Assembly (NCBI RefSeq): GCF_025147485.1
Contig: NZ_CP102263.1
Location: 4,353,501 to 4,417,500 of the forward strand
Direction of reading: 5' to 3'
Origin: Bacteroides uniformis
GTDB lineage: Bacteria; Bacteroidota; Bacteroidia; Bacteroidales; Bacteroidaceae
DNA: 64,000 bases
Position numbers and translations under genes: made by a program. Positions within the stretch are counted from its first letter, which is position 1, and each line of letters begins with the position of its first letter. Shown one piece after another: positions 33,788-44,325 of the stretch. Under the pieces are notes generated by a model that was not told where the DNA came from, searched no databases, and saw nothing but the letters and a program-made list of their open reading frames with translations.

Positions 33788-35050
33788 TTAATCCACTTTA
33801 CGCTTGAAGAACCAACGTTCGTTAAAGGTTACTCCGATACAAATGCGCAATGTATTTTCGTTCAAGAACGCTGCTTGGGTTCCTTTGGTTCGCACGTATT
33901 GTGCAGAAAGACTCAATACGGAACGGGTTCTCGGTATGGGCAATCCAAAACCGGCAGTAACGCCATATTCATCAGCGGCACGTACACCGTCTATCTTATA
34001 ATAAGGTTTGGAATAATAAGCTCCCAAACGATACTTCACATGAGACAAATAACTTCGTCCCATAGGATTCGGCAGATACTCTGCACCAACGGATATTCTT
34101 CCACGGTCGCAAAACGCCTCGTCATTGTTCATATAACTCACTTTACTCCAATTCTGGAACATTACATCCGCGCCTACAGTCAGTCGGTTGTCGTACACGT
34201 AGGTCACACCTGCGCCAAATGTTGTCGGAATGCCACAAGTAACGACAGTATCCCTTGTTACCGAAGTAGCTCCCGTATTGCTATTACCAGTCTGCGTAAC
34301 TTCGTACGCATCGTTACTCAGATCATGCCCCGGAGAAAAGACAACTCCCAACGTTGCAACATGTTTTTTCCCAAACTGGTGAGTGTACTGCGCTCCAAAA
34401 TCCAACTTATAACTCTTTACAGCCACATTAGACTGTATTGTAATAGGAAATACACTTGAACTGGACGGAAAGGTCTCCGCAGCGGTTCTTGTTATATCTC
34501 CCCAAAGATACGAAAAATTCGCACCGACAGAAAGATTTTTAATTATTTTAAAACCGGCACCTAAATAAAGCTGGTGCAAGCCTCCTTCTCCCGAATAGCT
34601 TACCGTAGTAGATTTGTCTGGAAATTCCGTATCTTCCCGATATTCTCCCATACTGTATCCAACGTTTGAATAAGGCAGCAACCCCAAGCTTATGGCAGCC
34701 CATTTACTTGCACGAAACTGCATCGTGATATAGTCAAAACTGGAATTCTTGGCATTTCGTTTCAGAGTACCGTTACTGAGATTTGTATTCTGTAGAGAGA
34801 CTGCTCCATCGAAGATAAAAGTCAGCGAATCTACCGCCGTATAGGATGCAGGATTAGCAAAGTTAGTCTGATACTTGTCCCGTAAACCATAGGCAATACC
34901 ACCCATCGCCCTACTGTTGCTCGAGCCTTGTTCAGATAACTGTCCATATCCATATCGTGTATAGGGAGAATTTGTATTATTTTGAGCGACTGCCGCTCCT
35001 GATAATATCGTGAGCAAGAGCACTAACAGTGTTTGTCTATAGCCTGTCAT
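33788..35050 (-). CDS. Outer-membrane beta-barrel protein (FadL/PorV-like), function unknown
   Basis: A 420-residue protein with a signal peptide ([15 protein letters not shown]). The mature part opens with [16 protein letters not shown] and continues with alternating strands typical of large outer-membrane barrels ([44 protein letters not shown]). Early [20 protein letters not shown] resembles the FadL/PorV/PorQ start. It overlaps coaX by 14 bases. The C-terminus is charged (RWFFKRKVD) rather than ending in an aromatic residue. Confidence 0.85.
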   Translation of the reverse strand: MTGYRQTLLVLLLTILSGAAVAQNNTNSPYTRYGYGQLSEQGSSNSRAMGGIAYGLRDKYQTNFANPASYTAVDSLTFIFDGAVSLQNTNLSNGTLKRNAKNSSFDYITMQFRASKWAAISLGLLPYSNVGYSMGEYREDTEFPDKSTTVSYSGEGGLHQLYLGAGFKIIKNLSVGANFSYLWGDITRTAAETFPSSSSVFPITIQSNVAVKSYKLDFGAQYTHQFGKKHVATLGVVFSPGHDLSNDAYEVTQTGNSNTGATSVTRDTVVTCGIPTTFGAGVTYVYDNRLTVGADVMFQNWSKVSYMNNDEAFCDRGRISVGAEYLPNPMGRSYLSHVKYRLGAYYSKPYYKIDGVRAADEYGVTAGFGLPIPRTRSVLSLSAQYVRTKGTQAAFLNENTLRICIGVTFNERWFFKRKVD

Positions 35051-35768
35051 TATTATAGTTTAAAATTCTATTTAATCCTTTCAACACTAAAAATCTGTCT
35101 GCAAAGATGATACTTTTTAAGTTTGTATCAAAAGAAAAATCATCCCCGCCCGTTAAAAAAACCAAAAGTTCAGGATATTTATGCTTCATAACCGTAATGT
35201 AACCTGAAATTTCATATTCAATACCCTTCAGTACTCCGGCACGGATAGCCGTATCGGTATCCTTCCCCATGGGCACCATCCGCCCCTCAAGAGCCACCAT
35301 TGGAAGCCGTCCGGTAAACTGATGAAGCGCCTTGAAACGCATCTGCAGGCCGGGAGAGATATTCCCGCCATGATAGCGGGCAGCAGCATCGACAAACTCA
35401 TAAGTGATACAGGTACCGGCATCAATCACCAGTATATCCCTGCCAGGAAATTGCTCATTGGCTCCTACCACCGCCGCCATACGATCATACCCCAGCGTCC
35501 GGGGAGTTTCATAGAGGTTTTCTACCGGAAGAGAAGTCTTTTCATTGAGCCACAGAATGGGGACAGCCATATCTTCCAGTTGCGACAACACCTCTCTACT
35601 CAAATCAATGACAGTAGCCACTATCGCTTTTTCAATCGTATATGTACGGCATACTTCAGGCAACCGTTCCAACGTCAGATTGGAGTCATACACCACCTCC
35701 ACGATACGTCCACCATCAAACACCGCCATCTTGGCGATTGTATTTCCTATATCAATAATGAGATTCAC
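35037..35768 (-). CDS. coaX: Type III pantothenate kinase
   Basis: A 243-residue enzyme for the first step of coenzyme A synthesis. The N-terminal phosphate-binding motif is [25 protein letters not shown] and [14 protein letters not shown] are the pantothenate and ATP loops, and [19 protein letters not shown] is the family block. Type III kinases need a monovalent cation and are not feedback-inhibited by CoA. It is first in the leftward unit, behind a TATCTTTG box at 35792-35799, and overlaps the next gene by 14 bases. Confidence 0.95.
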   Translation of the reverse strand: MNLIIDIGNTIAKMAVFDGGRIVEVVYDSNLTLERLPEVCRTYTIEKAIVATVIDLSREVLSQLEDMAVPILWLNEKTSLPVENLYETPRTLGYDRMAAVVGANEQFPGRDILVIDAGTCITYEFVDAAARYHGGNISPGLQMRFKALHQFTGRLPMVALEGRMVPMGKDTDTAIRAGVLKGIEYEISGYITVMKHKYPELLVFLTGGDDFSFDTNLKSIIFADRFLVLKGLNRILNYNNDRL

Positions 35769-35791
35769 CGTATTGCATAAATTTAGCGGCG

Positions 35792-35799
35792 CAAAGATA
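35792..35799 (-). promoter_or_regulatory. Bacteroides -7 box for coaX
   Basis: TATCTTTG on the minus strand, 24 bases before the ATG at 35768. Confidence 0.5.
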
Positions 35800-35978
35800 T
35801 AACATTAATATTGAAATTCAGCAGAAACCATCTCTTTATTAGAAGAACAACTGCACAAGAATTCTTATTCACATCCACACCAAACAACCACAATGCCACT
35901 TCTACATTCTGTTGAGATTTATTAAAGCCGCAACATCATACCACAACCACCTGATTATCAATACAGCTAAATGCGCTA

Positions 35979-36066
35979 CATTCAGTATACGACTGAGCCC
36001 TATTCAGTATACGATTGAATGGCATTCAGTATACGACTGAATCAGGTTCAATATACCACTATTTCT
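35979..36066. repeat. Tandem palindromic array, four 22-bp units
   Basis: Units start at 35979, 36001, 36023 and 36045, exactly 22 bp apart. The best-matching unit holds ATTCAGTATACGACTGAAT, a 7-bp inverted repeat around ATACG. Units one and two differ at one or two bases and the fourth is degenerate. The array lies between divergently transcribed genes, about 200 bases from each promoter, so it is not a terminator for either. Confidence 0.9.
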
Positions 36067-36261
36067 TGCACCCGTATCGTTTGTAAATAGAAAATACCTA
36101 CCACTCGTACTCGACAGTTGATTCAAAACAACCAATAATGCGAATTAAGAATTGTATCAAGTTCATAATTAAAAAAGATTCTTCGGACACAGATGACCGG
36201 GATAACGCGAATAACCGCTTTAGTTCCTAATCACAAATTGGGATAATATTAGTTTTTTCCG

Positions 36262-36269
36262 TAAGTTTG
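36262..36269 (+). promoter_or_regulatory. Bacteroides -7 box abutting the DUF4105 start
   Basis: TAAGTTTG ends only four bases before the ATG at 36274, and TTG at 36238-36240 lies 21 bases upstream. The transcript would begin at or very near the start codon. Confidence 0.5.
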
Positions 36270-36273
36270 CAGC

Positions 36274-37494
36274 ATGAAACGAAGCCTACTTATACATATA
36301 TATATAGCAATCTTTTTCTTCTGTTTGCCTTCAGCAAATGCCCAGGTGACACAACAGCAAAAGACTGCTGCAACAGACTCCGTACGCGTCAGCCTACTGA
36401 CTTGCGCTGCAGGAGGAGAGATTTATTCCCTATTCGGACACACTGCCATACGGTACGAGAACTATACACGTGGCATTGACGCCGTCTTCAATTACGGCAT
36501 GTTCAACTTCAACGCCCCTAACTTCATCTTCCGTTTTGCCTTGGGAGAAACGGATTATCAACTTGGAGTAACCGATTATGAGCATTTCGCCGCCGAATAC
36601 AACTATCTGGGACGCGATGTCTGGCAACAAACGTTAAACCTAACAGAAGAGGAAAAAGAACGCCTGATAGCACTATTGACAGAGAACTACCGCCCTGAAA
36701 ACCGAGTATACCGCTACAATTTTTTCTACGACAATTGTGCCACCCGCCCGCGGGACCAGATAGAGCGTGCCATCAACGGCACTCTGCAATACGCTGACAA
36801 TATGACTGCTAACAGTACGGGAATCTCTTTCAGGGATTTGCTGCATAAATACAGTGAAGGCCATTTGTGGTCACGTTTCGGCATGGACCTATGCATGGGC
36901 AGCAAAGCAGACGAACCCATCAACCGGCGGCTGGTAATGTTCGTCCCCTTCTACATGCAGGAGTATTTCAATAAAGCGCAGATTGTGGACAAAGAAGGAC
37001 AAACACGGCCACTGGTTGCTAAAGAAGAAAAAATCGTAATAACGGGTAAAACACCAGCCGACTTCGTCAGCAGAGGCATCACACCGATGCAGTCGGCTTC
37101 GCTATTACTGATACTTGTAGCAGGCATCAGCATTTACGGCATACGAAGAGGGAAGACTCTTTGGGGCATAGACCTCATACTCTTCTTGGTTGCCGGAATG
37201 GCTGGATGTATACTGGCATTTTTAGCACTATTCTCACAGCATCCGGCAGTAAGTCCCAATTATATATTATTTGTATTCCATCCATTTCACCTTTTCTGCC
37301 TTCCATTCATGCTATCCAGGGTACGAAAAAGGGAAATAAGCCGCTATATGCTGGTTAATTTTGCAGTTTTAACACTTTTTATAGGGCTTTGGACAATAAT
37401 TCCGCAGAGAATTCCGCCAGCAGTATTACCTTTGGCACTGTGTTTGCTGATACGTTCTGCAAGCAACCTCATTCTAACATACAAACGAAAGTAA
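36274..37494 (+). CDS. DUF4105 membrane protein, Lnb-like lipoprotein N-acyltransferase candidate
   Basis: A 406-residue protein. After a signal segment (IAIFFFCLPSANAQ) comes a periplasmic DUF4105 domain with conserved GHTAIR (His56) and FYDNCATRPRD (Cys155), a His/Cys pair suited to a papain-like acyl transfer. Four or five membrane helices follow from about residue 272 (SASLLLILVAGISIYGI, LILFLVAGMAGCILAFLALF). From memory, Bacteroides proteins of this family (Lnb) were reported to N-acylate lipoproteins; that assignment here is by family only. The stop overlaps the next start (TAATG), so the downstream phosphatase gene is translationally coupled. Confidence 0.85.
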   Translation: MKRSLLIHIYIAIFFFCLPSANAQVTQQQKTAATDSVRVSLLTCAAGGEIYSLFGHTAIRYENYTRGIDAVFNYGMFNFNAPNFIFRFALGETDYQLGVTDYEHFAAEYNYLGRDVWQQTLNLTEEEKERLIALLTENYRPENRVYRYNFFYDNCATRPRDQIERAINGTLQYADNMTANSTGISFRDLLHKYSEGHLWSRFGMDLCMGSKADEPINRRLVMFVPFYMQEYFNKAQIVDKEGQTRPLVAKEEKIVITGKTPADFVSRGITPMQSASLLLILVAGISIYGIRRGKTLWGIDLILFLVAGMAGCILAFLALFSQHPAVSPNYILFVFHPFHLFCLPFMLSRVRKREISRYMLVNFAVLTLFIGLWTIIPQRIPPAVLPLALCLLIRSASNLILTYKRK

Positions 37495-39062
37495 TGAAAA
37501 AAGGACTGATAACTTCCATACTCGCACTTACATTCAGTGGTCTGCAAGCCCAACCGCTGCCTGCCTCCCCAAAGCTGGTGGTAACATTGACCATTGACCA
37601 GTTGCGTACAGACTATATGGAAGCATTTTCGTCCTTATACGGAGAAAAGGGGTTTAAGCGCTTACTGCGTGAAGGTAAAGTATTCCGTCAAGCAGAATTT
37701 CCTTTTTGCGGAACGGACCGAGCCTCGGCCATTGCCGCCATCTATACCGGGACAACACCGTCCATGAACGGCATCATTGCAGAGCAGTGGCTGGATGCAG
37801 GTACACTACGCCCCATAAACTGTGTAGAAGACCCCAACTTCATGGGCAACTATACCGACGAAAGCACTTCCCCCTCCCAATTACTGACCTCTACTATTGC
37901 CGACGAGCTGAAAATAGCTACCCGCAACAAAGGTCTGGTCTATGCCATCGCGCCTTTCCGCGATGCCGCCATATTGGGTGCCGGGCACGCGGGGAACGGT
38001 GCTTTCTGGCTTAATAACAATACCGGAAAATGGTGCAGTACGACTTATTATAATGAATTTCCGTGGTGGCTGAGCCAATACAACGACCGGAAATCTCCTG
38101 ACTACCGTATCAAGGATATGGTATGGACACCTGCACTTCCTTTTACCAACTATACATTTCTGCCCGAATGGCGCAACGAGCCATTCAAATACAAGCTGGA
38201 TGGTGAACGGACAAACAAGTTCCGCCGCTTGATAACCAGCCCTTTCATCAATGAGGAAGTCAACCTGCTGACCGAAGAGCTGCTAAATAAGAGCACTATC
38301 GGACAAGATGACGTGCCCGACCTATTATCGCTGACTTACTACGCAGGAAATTATAACCACCGAAGTACGCAGGAATGTGCCATGGAAATGCAAGACACCT
38401 ACGTGCGACTGGACCGTAGTATAGCTTCCTTATTAGAGCTCATAGAACGTAAAGTTGGGCTCCACAACGTACTTTTCTGCATCACCTCCACCGGCTATGC
38501 CGACCCGGAAGCAGCCGACCCGGGCGTATACCGGATACCGGGTGGTGAATTCTACCTGAACCGCTGTGCCGCCCTGCTAAACATGTACCTCATGGCATCC
38601 TATGGCGAGGGACAATATGTGGAAGCTTATTATGACCAACAAATCTATCTCAACCATAAACTTATTGAGAACAAGCAGTTGAGCCTGACTGAAATTCAAG
38701 AAAAATCTGCCGAATTTCTGGTTCAGTTTAGTGGCGTGAGCGAAGTATATTCAGCTCATCGCCTGCTTTTGGGCCCCTGGTCACCGCAAATAGAACGTAT
38801 ACGCAATAGTTTTCATCGCAAGCGCTCTGGCGATTTGCTCATTGAAATACTCCCGGGCTGGACTATCATGCAGGAAAATAGTACTGATAACCGTGTAGTA
38901 CGTACGGCCGATATTCCTGCTCCCCTCATTTTATTGGGAGGAGGAATGAAGGCTGAAACCATCCGTACCCCCATCAGTATTGACCGCATTGCCCCTACCT
39001 TGGCAAGTGTAATGCGCATCCGCGCCCCTAATGCAAGTACAGCATCTCCCCTTGACTTTTGA
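37494..39062 (+). CDS. Alkaline phosphatase/phosphodiesterase-superfamily secreted enzyme
   Basis: A 522-residue protein with a signal peptide (MKKGLITSILALTFSGLQAQ) and the type I phosphodiesterase/alkaline phosphatase fold. TIDQLRTDY gives metal ligand Asp35. FCGTDRASAIAAIYTGTTPS gives the likely nucleophile Thr74 by family position; the usual GHASI is changed here to DRASAI. Later metal-site residues appear less clear, so activity should not be assumed. It could release phosphate from periplasmic esters. It starts within the DUF4105 stop. Confidence 0.87.
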   Translation: MKKGLITSILALTFSGLQAQPLPASPKLVVTLTIDQLRTDYMEAFSSLYGEKGFKRLLREGKVFRQAEFPFCGTDRASAIAAIYTGTTPSMNGIIAEQWLDAGTLRPINCVEDPNFMGNYTDESTSPSQLLTSTIADELKIATRNKGLVYAIAPFRDAAILGAGHAGNGAFWLNNNTGKWCSTTYYNEFPWWLSQYNDRKSPDYRIKDMVWTPALPFTNYTFLPEWRNEPFKYKLDGERTNKFRRLITSPFINEEVNLLTEELLNKSTIGQDDVPDLLSLTYYAGNYNHRSTQECAMEMQDTYVRLDRSIASLLELIERKVGLHNVLFCITSTGYADPEAADPGVYRIPGGEFYLNRCAALLNMYLMASYGEGQYVEAYYDQQIYLNHKLIENKQLSLTEIQEKSAEFLVQFSGVSEVYSAHRLLLGPWSPQIERIRNSFHRKRSGDLLIEILPGWTIMQENSTDNRVVRTADIPAPLILLGGGMKAETIRTPISIDRIAPTLASVMRIRAPNASTASPLDF

Positions 39063-39108
39063 TTCTAAAATAATCTGTGCAAATCTGGATAATCTGTATA
39101 GAAATCAG

Positions 39109-39116
39109 TAACTTTG
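39109..39116 (+). promoter_or_regulatory. Bacteroides -7 box for secA
   Basis: TAACTTTG, 44 bases before the ATG at 39160. Confidence 0.5.
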
Positions 39117-39159
39117 CACGCTCAACTAACTCAGCAATAATAATAAAAACAAATATATA

Positions 39160-42100
39160 ATGGGATTTAATGAATTTTTAAGCTCGATTTTCGGCAACAA
39201 ATCCACACGCGACATGAAAGAAATACAACCGTGGGTGGAGAAAATCAAAGCCGCTTACCCGGAAGTAGCCAAACTCGACAACGACGCCCTACGCGCCAAG
39301 ACAGAAGAACTGAAAGCCTACATCCACGATTCGGCAGCCGAACAACGCGCCAAAGTGGAAGAACTGAAAGCCAGCGTTGAAGATACCGAACTGGAAAAAC
39401 GCGAAGACCTCTTCAACCAAATCGACAAAATCGAGAAAGAGATATTGGAGATTTATGAAAAAGCGCTGGACGAAGTATTACCCACCGCTTTCTCTATTGT
39501 AAAGGAAACAGCCAAACGATTCTCTGAAAATGAAGAAATAGTGGTTACAGCTACCGATTTTGACCGCCAACTGGCTGCCACTAAAGACTTTGTACGCATC
39601 GAAGGCGATAAAGCCATCTACCAGAACCATTGGATAGCAGGTGGTAACGATACTGTATGGAACATGGTACATTATGATGTACAGCTATTCGGTGGTGTGG
39701 TTCTACATAAAGGTAAGATTGCCGAAATGGCAACCGGTGAAGGTAAGACATTGGTAGCTACCCTACCGGTATTCCTCAATGCCCTGACTGGTAACGGCGT
39801 GCACGTGGTAACAGTGAACGACTATCTGGCAAAACGTGACTCCGAATGGATGGGTCCTCTTTACATGTTCCACGGTTTGAGTGTAGATTGCATCGACAAG
39901 CACCAGCCCAACTCTGATGCCCGTCGCAAAGCTTATCTGGCAGATATCACGTTCGGTACAAACAATGAATTCGGTTTCGACTACCTGCGTGACAACATGG
40001 CTATCAGCCCCAAAGACCTGGTACAACGCCAACATAATTATGCCATTGTCGATGAGGTGGACTCAGTATTGATTGATGATGCCCGTACTCCGCTGATTAT
40101 CTCCGGACCGGTTCCCAAAGGCGATGACCAACTCTTCGAACAGCTCCGCCCGCAAGTGGAACGTCTGGTAGAAGCTCAGAAAAAACTGGCTACCCAATAC
40201 CTGGCCGATGCCAAGCGCCTGATTGCATCAAACGATAAGAAAGACCAGGAAGAAGGCTTCCTCGCTTTGTACCGCAGTCACAAGTGCCTGCCCAAGAACA
40301 AGGCACTCATCAAGTTCCTCAGCGAACAAGGCATCAAGGCCGGTATGCTGAAGACCGAAGAAATCTACATGGAGCAGAACAACAAGCGCATGCACGAGGT
40401 GACTGACCCGCTGTACTTCGTTATCGAAGAGAAAATGAACAGCGTGGATTTGACGGACAAGGGCGTAGACTTGATTAGTAGCAATGTAGAGGACCCCACT
40501 TTCTTCGTACTCCCCGATATCACAGCGCAACTCTCTGCCTTGGAAAACGAAACAGAGCTGACAGACGAACAGCGCCTTGAAAAGAAGGATGCCCTGATGA
40601 CCAACTATGCCATCAAAAGCGAACGTGTGCATACCATCAACCAACTGTTGAAGGCATACACCATGTTCGAGAAAGATGACGAATATGTGGTAATTGACGG
40701 CCAAGTGAAGATTGTGGATGAGCAGACGGGACGTATCATGGAAGGACGTCGTTATTCTGACGGTTTGCACCAAGCCATCGAAGCCAAAGAAGGCGTGAAA
40801 GTAGAAGCTGCCACCCAGACTTTTGCCACCATTACATTACAGAACTATTTCCGTATGTACCACAAACTATCCGGTATGACCGGTACGGCAGAAACAGAAG
40901 CCGGCGAGTTGTGGGACATCTACAAACTGGATGTAGTGGTTATTCCGACTAACCGCCCCATTGCCCGTAATGACATGAATGACCGCGTTTACAAGACAAA
41001 ACGTGAAAAATATAAAGCAGTCATCGAAGAGATAGAAAAAATGGTGGCAGCAGGACGCCCCGTACTGGTGGGTACCACTTCTGTTGAAATCTCTGAAATG
41101 TTGAGCAAAATGCTTACCATGCGTAAGATTGAACATAGTGTATTGAATGCCAAACTGCATCAGAAGGAAGCGGATATTGTGGCTACTGCCGGTTTGAAAT
41201 GTGCTGTAACCATCGCTACCAATATGGCCGGCCGTGGTACCGACATCAAGCTGAGTCCGGAAGTGAAAGCTGCAGGCGGTCTTGCCATCATCGGTACAGA
41301 ACGCCACGAATCACGCCGTGTGGACCGTCAGTTACGTGGTCGTGCAGGACGTCAAGGCGACCCGGGTTCTTCTGTATTCTTCGTATCTTTGGAAGATGAC
41401 CTGATGCGTTTGTTCTCCAGTGACCGCATTGCCAGTGTAATGGACAAACTGGGTTTCAAAGAAGGTGAAATGATTGAACACGGCATGATTTCCAAGTCCA
41501 TTGAACGTGCACAAAAGAAAGTTGAGGAAAACAACTTCGGCATCCGTAAGCGTCTGTTGGAATATGACGACGTGATGAACAAGCAACGTACAGTAGTCTA
41601 CACCAAACGCCGCCACGCTTTGATGGGCGAACGTATCGGCATGGATATCGTGAACATGATTTGGGACCGTTGTGCCAATGCCATTGAAGCGCCCGACTAC
41701 GAAAACTGCAAGATGGATGTGCTCCAGACACTTGCCATGGAAGTACCTTTCACCGAAGAGGAATTCCGTAATGAGAAGAAAGAAAAACTGGCAGACAGAA
41801 CTTTTGACGCTGCCATGGAACTCTTCAAACGCAAGACAGAACGTATGGCACAGATAGCCTATCCGGTCATCAAACAAGTATACGAAACGCAGGGACACAT
41901 GTACGAAAACATACTTATCCCCATCACAGACGGAAAACGTATGTATAACATCTCCTGCAACCTGAAGAGAGCTTATGAGACAGAATGTAAGGAGGTGGTG
42001 AAGTCATTCGAGAAATCCATCTTGCTGCACGTCATCGACGAAGCATGGAAAGAAAACCTGCGCGAGCTGGACGAGCTGAAACACTCCGTGCAGAATGCAA

Positions 42101-42495
42101 GTTACGAGCAGAAAGACCCGCTGCTGATTTACAAGCTGGAATCTGTGAACTTGTTTGATGCCATGGTGAATAAGATTAATAATCAGACTATCTCTATCTT
42201 AATGCGTGGACAAATCCCGGTACAAGAGGCTCCGGCTGAAGCCCCTGAGGCTCCCCAGGCTCCCCGCCAAGTAGAGGTGCGCCAGGCTGCTCCGGAACAA
42301 CGCCAGGATATGAGCAAGTATCGCGAACAGAAGGTTGATTTGAATGACCCGAACCAGCAGGCCGCTGCGGCACAAGATACACGTGAACAACCAAGACGCG
42401 AACCTATCCGTGCCGAGAAGACCGTAGGACGCAATGATCCTTGTCCTTGCGGAAGCGGTAAGAAATACAAAAACTGCCACGGACGGAATGCATAA
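39160..42495 (+). CDS. secA: Preprotein translocase ATPase SecA
   Basis: A 1111-residue motor that drives unfolded proteins through SecYEG. Walker A GEGKT is at 193-197, [20 protein letters not shown] is Walker B, and [12 protein letters not shown] is the helicase motif VI region. It is longer than the E. coli protein, with inserted segments around residues 330-460 that I regard as usual for Bacteroidetes. A Pro/Ala/Gln-rich linker leads to a C-terminal zinc-binding SEC-C motif ([17 protein letters not shown]) that binds SecB or ribosomes in other bacteria. Its own promoter lies at 39109. Confidence 0.98.
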   Translation: MGFNEFLSSIFGNKSTRDMKEIQPWVEKIKAAYPEVAKLDNDALRAKTEELKAYIHDSAAEQRAKVEELKASVEDTELEKREDLFNQIDKIEKEILEIYEKALDEVLPTAFSIVKETAKRFSENEEIVVTATDFDRQLAATKDFVRIEGDKAIYQNHWIAGGNDTVWNMVHYDVQLFGGVVLHKGKIAEMATGEGKTLVATLPVFLNALTGNGVHVVTVNDYLAKRDSEWMGPLYMFHGLSVDCIDKHQPNSDARRKAYLADITFGTNNEFGFDYLRDNMAISPKDLVQRQHNYAIVDEVDSVLIDDARTPLIISGPVPKGDDQLFEQLRPQVERLVEAQKKLATQYLADAKRLIASNDKKDQEEGFLALYRSHKCLPKNKALIKFLSEQGIKAGMLKTEEIYMEQNNKRMHEVTDPLYFVIEEKMNSVDLTDKGVDLISSNVEDPTFFVLPDITAQLSALENETELTDEQRLEKKDALMTNYAIKSERVHTINQLLKAYTMFEKDDEYVVIDGQVKIVDEQTGRIMEGRRYSDGLHQAIEAKEGVKVEAATQTFATITLQNYFRMYHKLSGMTGTAETEAGELWDIYKLDVVVIPTNRPIARNDMNDRVYKTKREKYKAVIEEIEKMVAAGRPVLVGTTSVEISEMLSKMLTMRKIEHSVLNAKLHQKEADIVATAGLKCAVTIATNMAGRGTDIKLSPEVKAAGGLAIIGTERHESRRVDRQLRGRAGRQGDPGSSVFFVSLEDDLMRLFSSDRIASVMDKLGFKEGEMIEHGMISKSIERAQKKVEENNFGIRKRLLEYDDVMNKQRTVVYTKRRHALMGERIGMDIVNMIWDRCANAIEAPDYENCKMDVLQTLAMEVPFTEEEFRNEKKEKLADRTFDAAMELFKRKTERMAQIAYPVIKQVYETQGHMYENILIPITDGKRMYNISCNLKRAYETECKEVVKSFEKSILLHVIDEAWKENLRELDELKHSVQNASYEQKDPLLIYKLESVNLFDAMVNKINNQTISILMRGQIPVQEAPAEAPEAPQAPRQVEVRQAAPEQRQDMSKYREQKVDLNDPNQQAAAAQDTREQPRREPIRAEKTVGRNDPCPCGSGKKYKNCHGRNA

Positions 42496-42510
42496 AGCAA
42501 AGCTATAAAA

Positions 42511-42567
42511 TGATAAGGCGATAGGGTGATAAGATGATACCGTCAGGTATCTTTTATCACCCTATCA
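42511..42567. repeat. Octamer-built inverted repeat downstream of secA
   Basis: The left arm is a run of related octamers (ATGATAAG, GCGATAGG, GTGATAAG, ATGATACC). GATAGGGTGATAAGATGATA plus CC (42520-42541) pairs with GGTATC...CACCCTATC (42546-42567) with a small bulge, followed by ACTTTTTCT. It probably ends secA transcription. The same construction principle is seen at 17630-17728. Confidence 0.8.
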
Positions 42568-42611
42568 CTTTTTCTCCTACCACATTATCACATTTTTTAT
42601 TCGTTCCAGCT

Positions 42612-42641
42612 TTTGAATATTCAGCTAAAAGAGTACTTTTG
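42612..42641 (+). promoter_or_regulatory. Promoter of the DUF6340-like lipoprotein gene
   Basis: TTTG (42612-42615) and TACTTTTG (42634-42641) are spaced 18 bases, a near-ideal Bacteroides -33/-7 pair. The start codon lies at 42666. Confidence 0.6.
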
Positions 42642-42665
42642 CTCCAAAGAACAAAACCAAAGACT

Positions 42666-43766
42666 ATGACCAAATATCACTATTGTCTGTTATTGATGGG
42701 GTCTCTGCTGTTAGGCAGCTGCCAGAGTGTAGAACAACTGTCCATTGATTATATGCTTCCGGCAGAAGTCAGTTTCCCGGCAACACTGAAACGTGTGGCT
42801 GTTGTCAACAACATGCCAAACGTACCGGACAACAAACTCATCATCACTGAGGAAGAACAGAAAAAAAGCGAGAATGAGGTGGCACGCCTCACCAACTACT
42901 ACAATGGAGACGCCGCAATAACAACCGAATCCCTTGCAGAGGCCCTTGCCAACGAAAACTACTTTGAAGAGGTTGTGATATGCGACTCTGCCCTCCGGAG
43001 TAAAGACATCAATCCCCGCGAAAGCACATTATCGAGAGATGAAGTACTGGAACTTACACAGAATTTGGACGTAGATTTCCTGATAGCCCTGGAAAACATA
43101 CAAATGCGTTCCAATCGCAAGATAAGTTATATGCCCGACTGGGGTGTGTTCCTCGGCACAGTGGATGTAAAGGTATATACTACCGTCAGAATATATTTAC
43201 CTAACCGCAAAGGTCCTATGGTGACCGTCAACAGCAATGACAGTATTTTCTGGGAAGAGGCAGGAAATGGTGAAGCGTCAGTACGTTCCCGCCTCATCAG
43301 CGAAGAAGACATGGTGAAGCAAGCATCTGAATTTGCAGGAACGGTTCCGGTAAGACATCTACTCCCCTATTGGAAAACCAGTAACCGCTATCTCTTCAGT
43401 GGTGGTTCTGTAAATATGCGTGACGCAGCCGTATATGCCAAAGAAGAAAATTGGAGTAAAGCAGTAGAGCTCTGGAAGCAGACCTACGAAACAAAAAAAG
43501 GAAAACAGAAAATGTATGCAGCCTATAACACCGCTTTGGGCTACGAAATGCAAGACAGCATAGATACTGCCTTGGAATGGGCATTAAAAGCGCAAACCCT
43601 TGCCCGTGAGAAAAGCAAGACAGACAAAAAAGAGACAGGCGAAATACATGATGGAACCATCTCCTATTATATCTTTATCAGCATGTATGTAGACGAATTG
43701 GAGAAACGAAAAGAGGGAATGGCACGCCTGAACATGCAAATGAACAGATTTGATGATGATTTTTAG
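42666..43766 (+). CDS. Putative lipoprotein with C-terminal TPR-like helices (DUF6340-like)
   Basis: A 366-residue lipoprotein (lipobox LLGSC). The N-terminal domain (LSIDYMLPAEVSFPATLKRV, VAVVNNMP) and middle (LDVDFLIALENIQMRS, VDVKVYTTVRIYLP) match what I know of DUF6340. Two TPR-like helix pairs close the protein (RDAAVYAKEENWSKAVELWK, MYAAYNTALGYEMQDSIDTA). Role unknown. The ATG at 42666 fits the lipoprotein signal and the promoter at 42612; an earlier in-frame ATG at 42534 lies inside the hairpin after secA. Confidence 0.82.
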   Translation: MTKYHYCLLLMGSLLLGSCQSVEQLSIDYMLPAEVSFPATLKRVAVVNNMPNVPDNKLIITEEEQKKSENEVARLTNYYNGDAAITTESLAEALANENYFEEVVICDSALRSKDINPRESTLSRDEVLELTQNLDVDFLIALENIQMRSNRKISYMPDWGVFLGTVDVKVYTTVRIYLPNRKGPMVTVNSNDSIFWEEAGNGEASVRSRLISEEDMVKQASEFAGTVPVRHLLPYWKTSNRYLFSGGSVNMRDAAVYAKEENWSKAVELWKQTYETKKGKQKMYAAYNTALGYEMQDSIDTALEWALKAQTLAREKSKTDKKETGEIHDGTISYYIFISMYVDELEKRKEGMARLNMQMNRFDDDF

Positions 43767-43797
43767 TCAAATGATGCAGAGATAACCGTTTTTTTTA

Positions 43798-43805
43798 TAC
43801 CTTTG
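43798..43805 (+). promoter_or_regulatory. Bacteroides -7 box for the acidic hypothetical gene
   Basis: TACCTTTG, 27 bases before the ATG at 43833. Confidence 0.5.
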
Positions 43806-43832
43806 AACAACCATTAAGAAAAGAAAGTTATT

Positions 43833-44279
43833 ATGAAGCTCAGTCAATCGTCATTAGCACTCTTGGAGGACACTCTTAAAAAAGCAATCGGCAAATACAC
43901 CTGCGGTTGCGAACAGACTATCGTTACAGACATTCATCTGCAACCGAATCAGAATTCGGGCGAACTGTCTATCTTTGATGATGAAGATGAAGAGCTTGCC
44001 AATACTTCCATTGAAGAATGGATGACATACGAGGGGGATGATTTCTACGAAAATGTAGAGCGTATCTTGTCCTCACTGCTCTGCAACATGAAAAATGAAG
44101 GAAAGTTCGACAAGCTGACTATTCTGAAACCATTCTCTTTTGTACTGGTGGATGATGATAGAGAAACAATAGCAGAACTGTTGCTGATGGATGATGATAC
44201 TCTATTGGTCAATGAAGAGCTACTGAAAGGATTGGATGAGGAACTGGATTCTTTTCTGAAAGAGCTGCTGGAAAAATAA
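43833..44279 (+). CDS. Acidic hypothetical protein
   Basis: A 148-residue cytoplasmic-looking protein with no signal peptide or membrane helix. It is strongly acidic, with runs such as DDEDEELANTSIEE and LDEELDSFLKELLEK, and two cysteines close together (YTCGCEQT) that could bind metal or form a disulfide. No family is recognised. It has its own promoter and converges on the beta-helix gene across a terminator. Confidence 0.72.
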   Translation: MKLSQSSLALLEDTLKKAIGKYTCGCEQTIVTDIHLQPNQNSGELSIFDDEDEELANTSIEEWMTYEGDDFYENVERILSSLLCNMKNEGKFDKLTILKPFSFVLVDDDRETIAELLLMDDDTLLVNEELLKGLDEELDSFLKELLEK

Positions 44280-44325
44280 TATTCCAAACAATCAGCCTAT
44301 AAGGAAAAGAGACCTTCTTATAATA

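Larger units (their letters stand above)
35769..36273. other. 505-base divergent intergenic region
   Basis: Between coaX (left) and the DUF4105 gene (right), both reading outward. It contains both promoters (35792-35799 minus, 36262-36269 plus) and the 22-bp palindromic array at 35979-36066. No gene could be supported in the remaining AT-rich sequence. Confidence 0.65.

Noticed and set aside
35979..36066. Terminator interpretation of the 22-bp array
   Set aside because: Both neighbouring genes read away from this region, so neither would end here.
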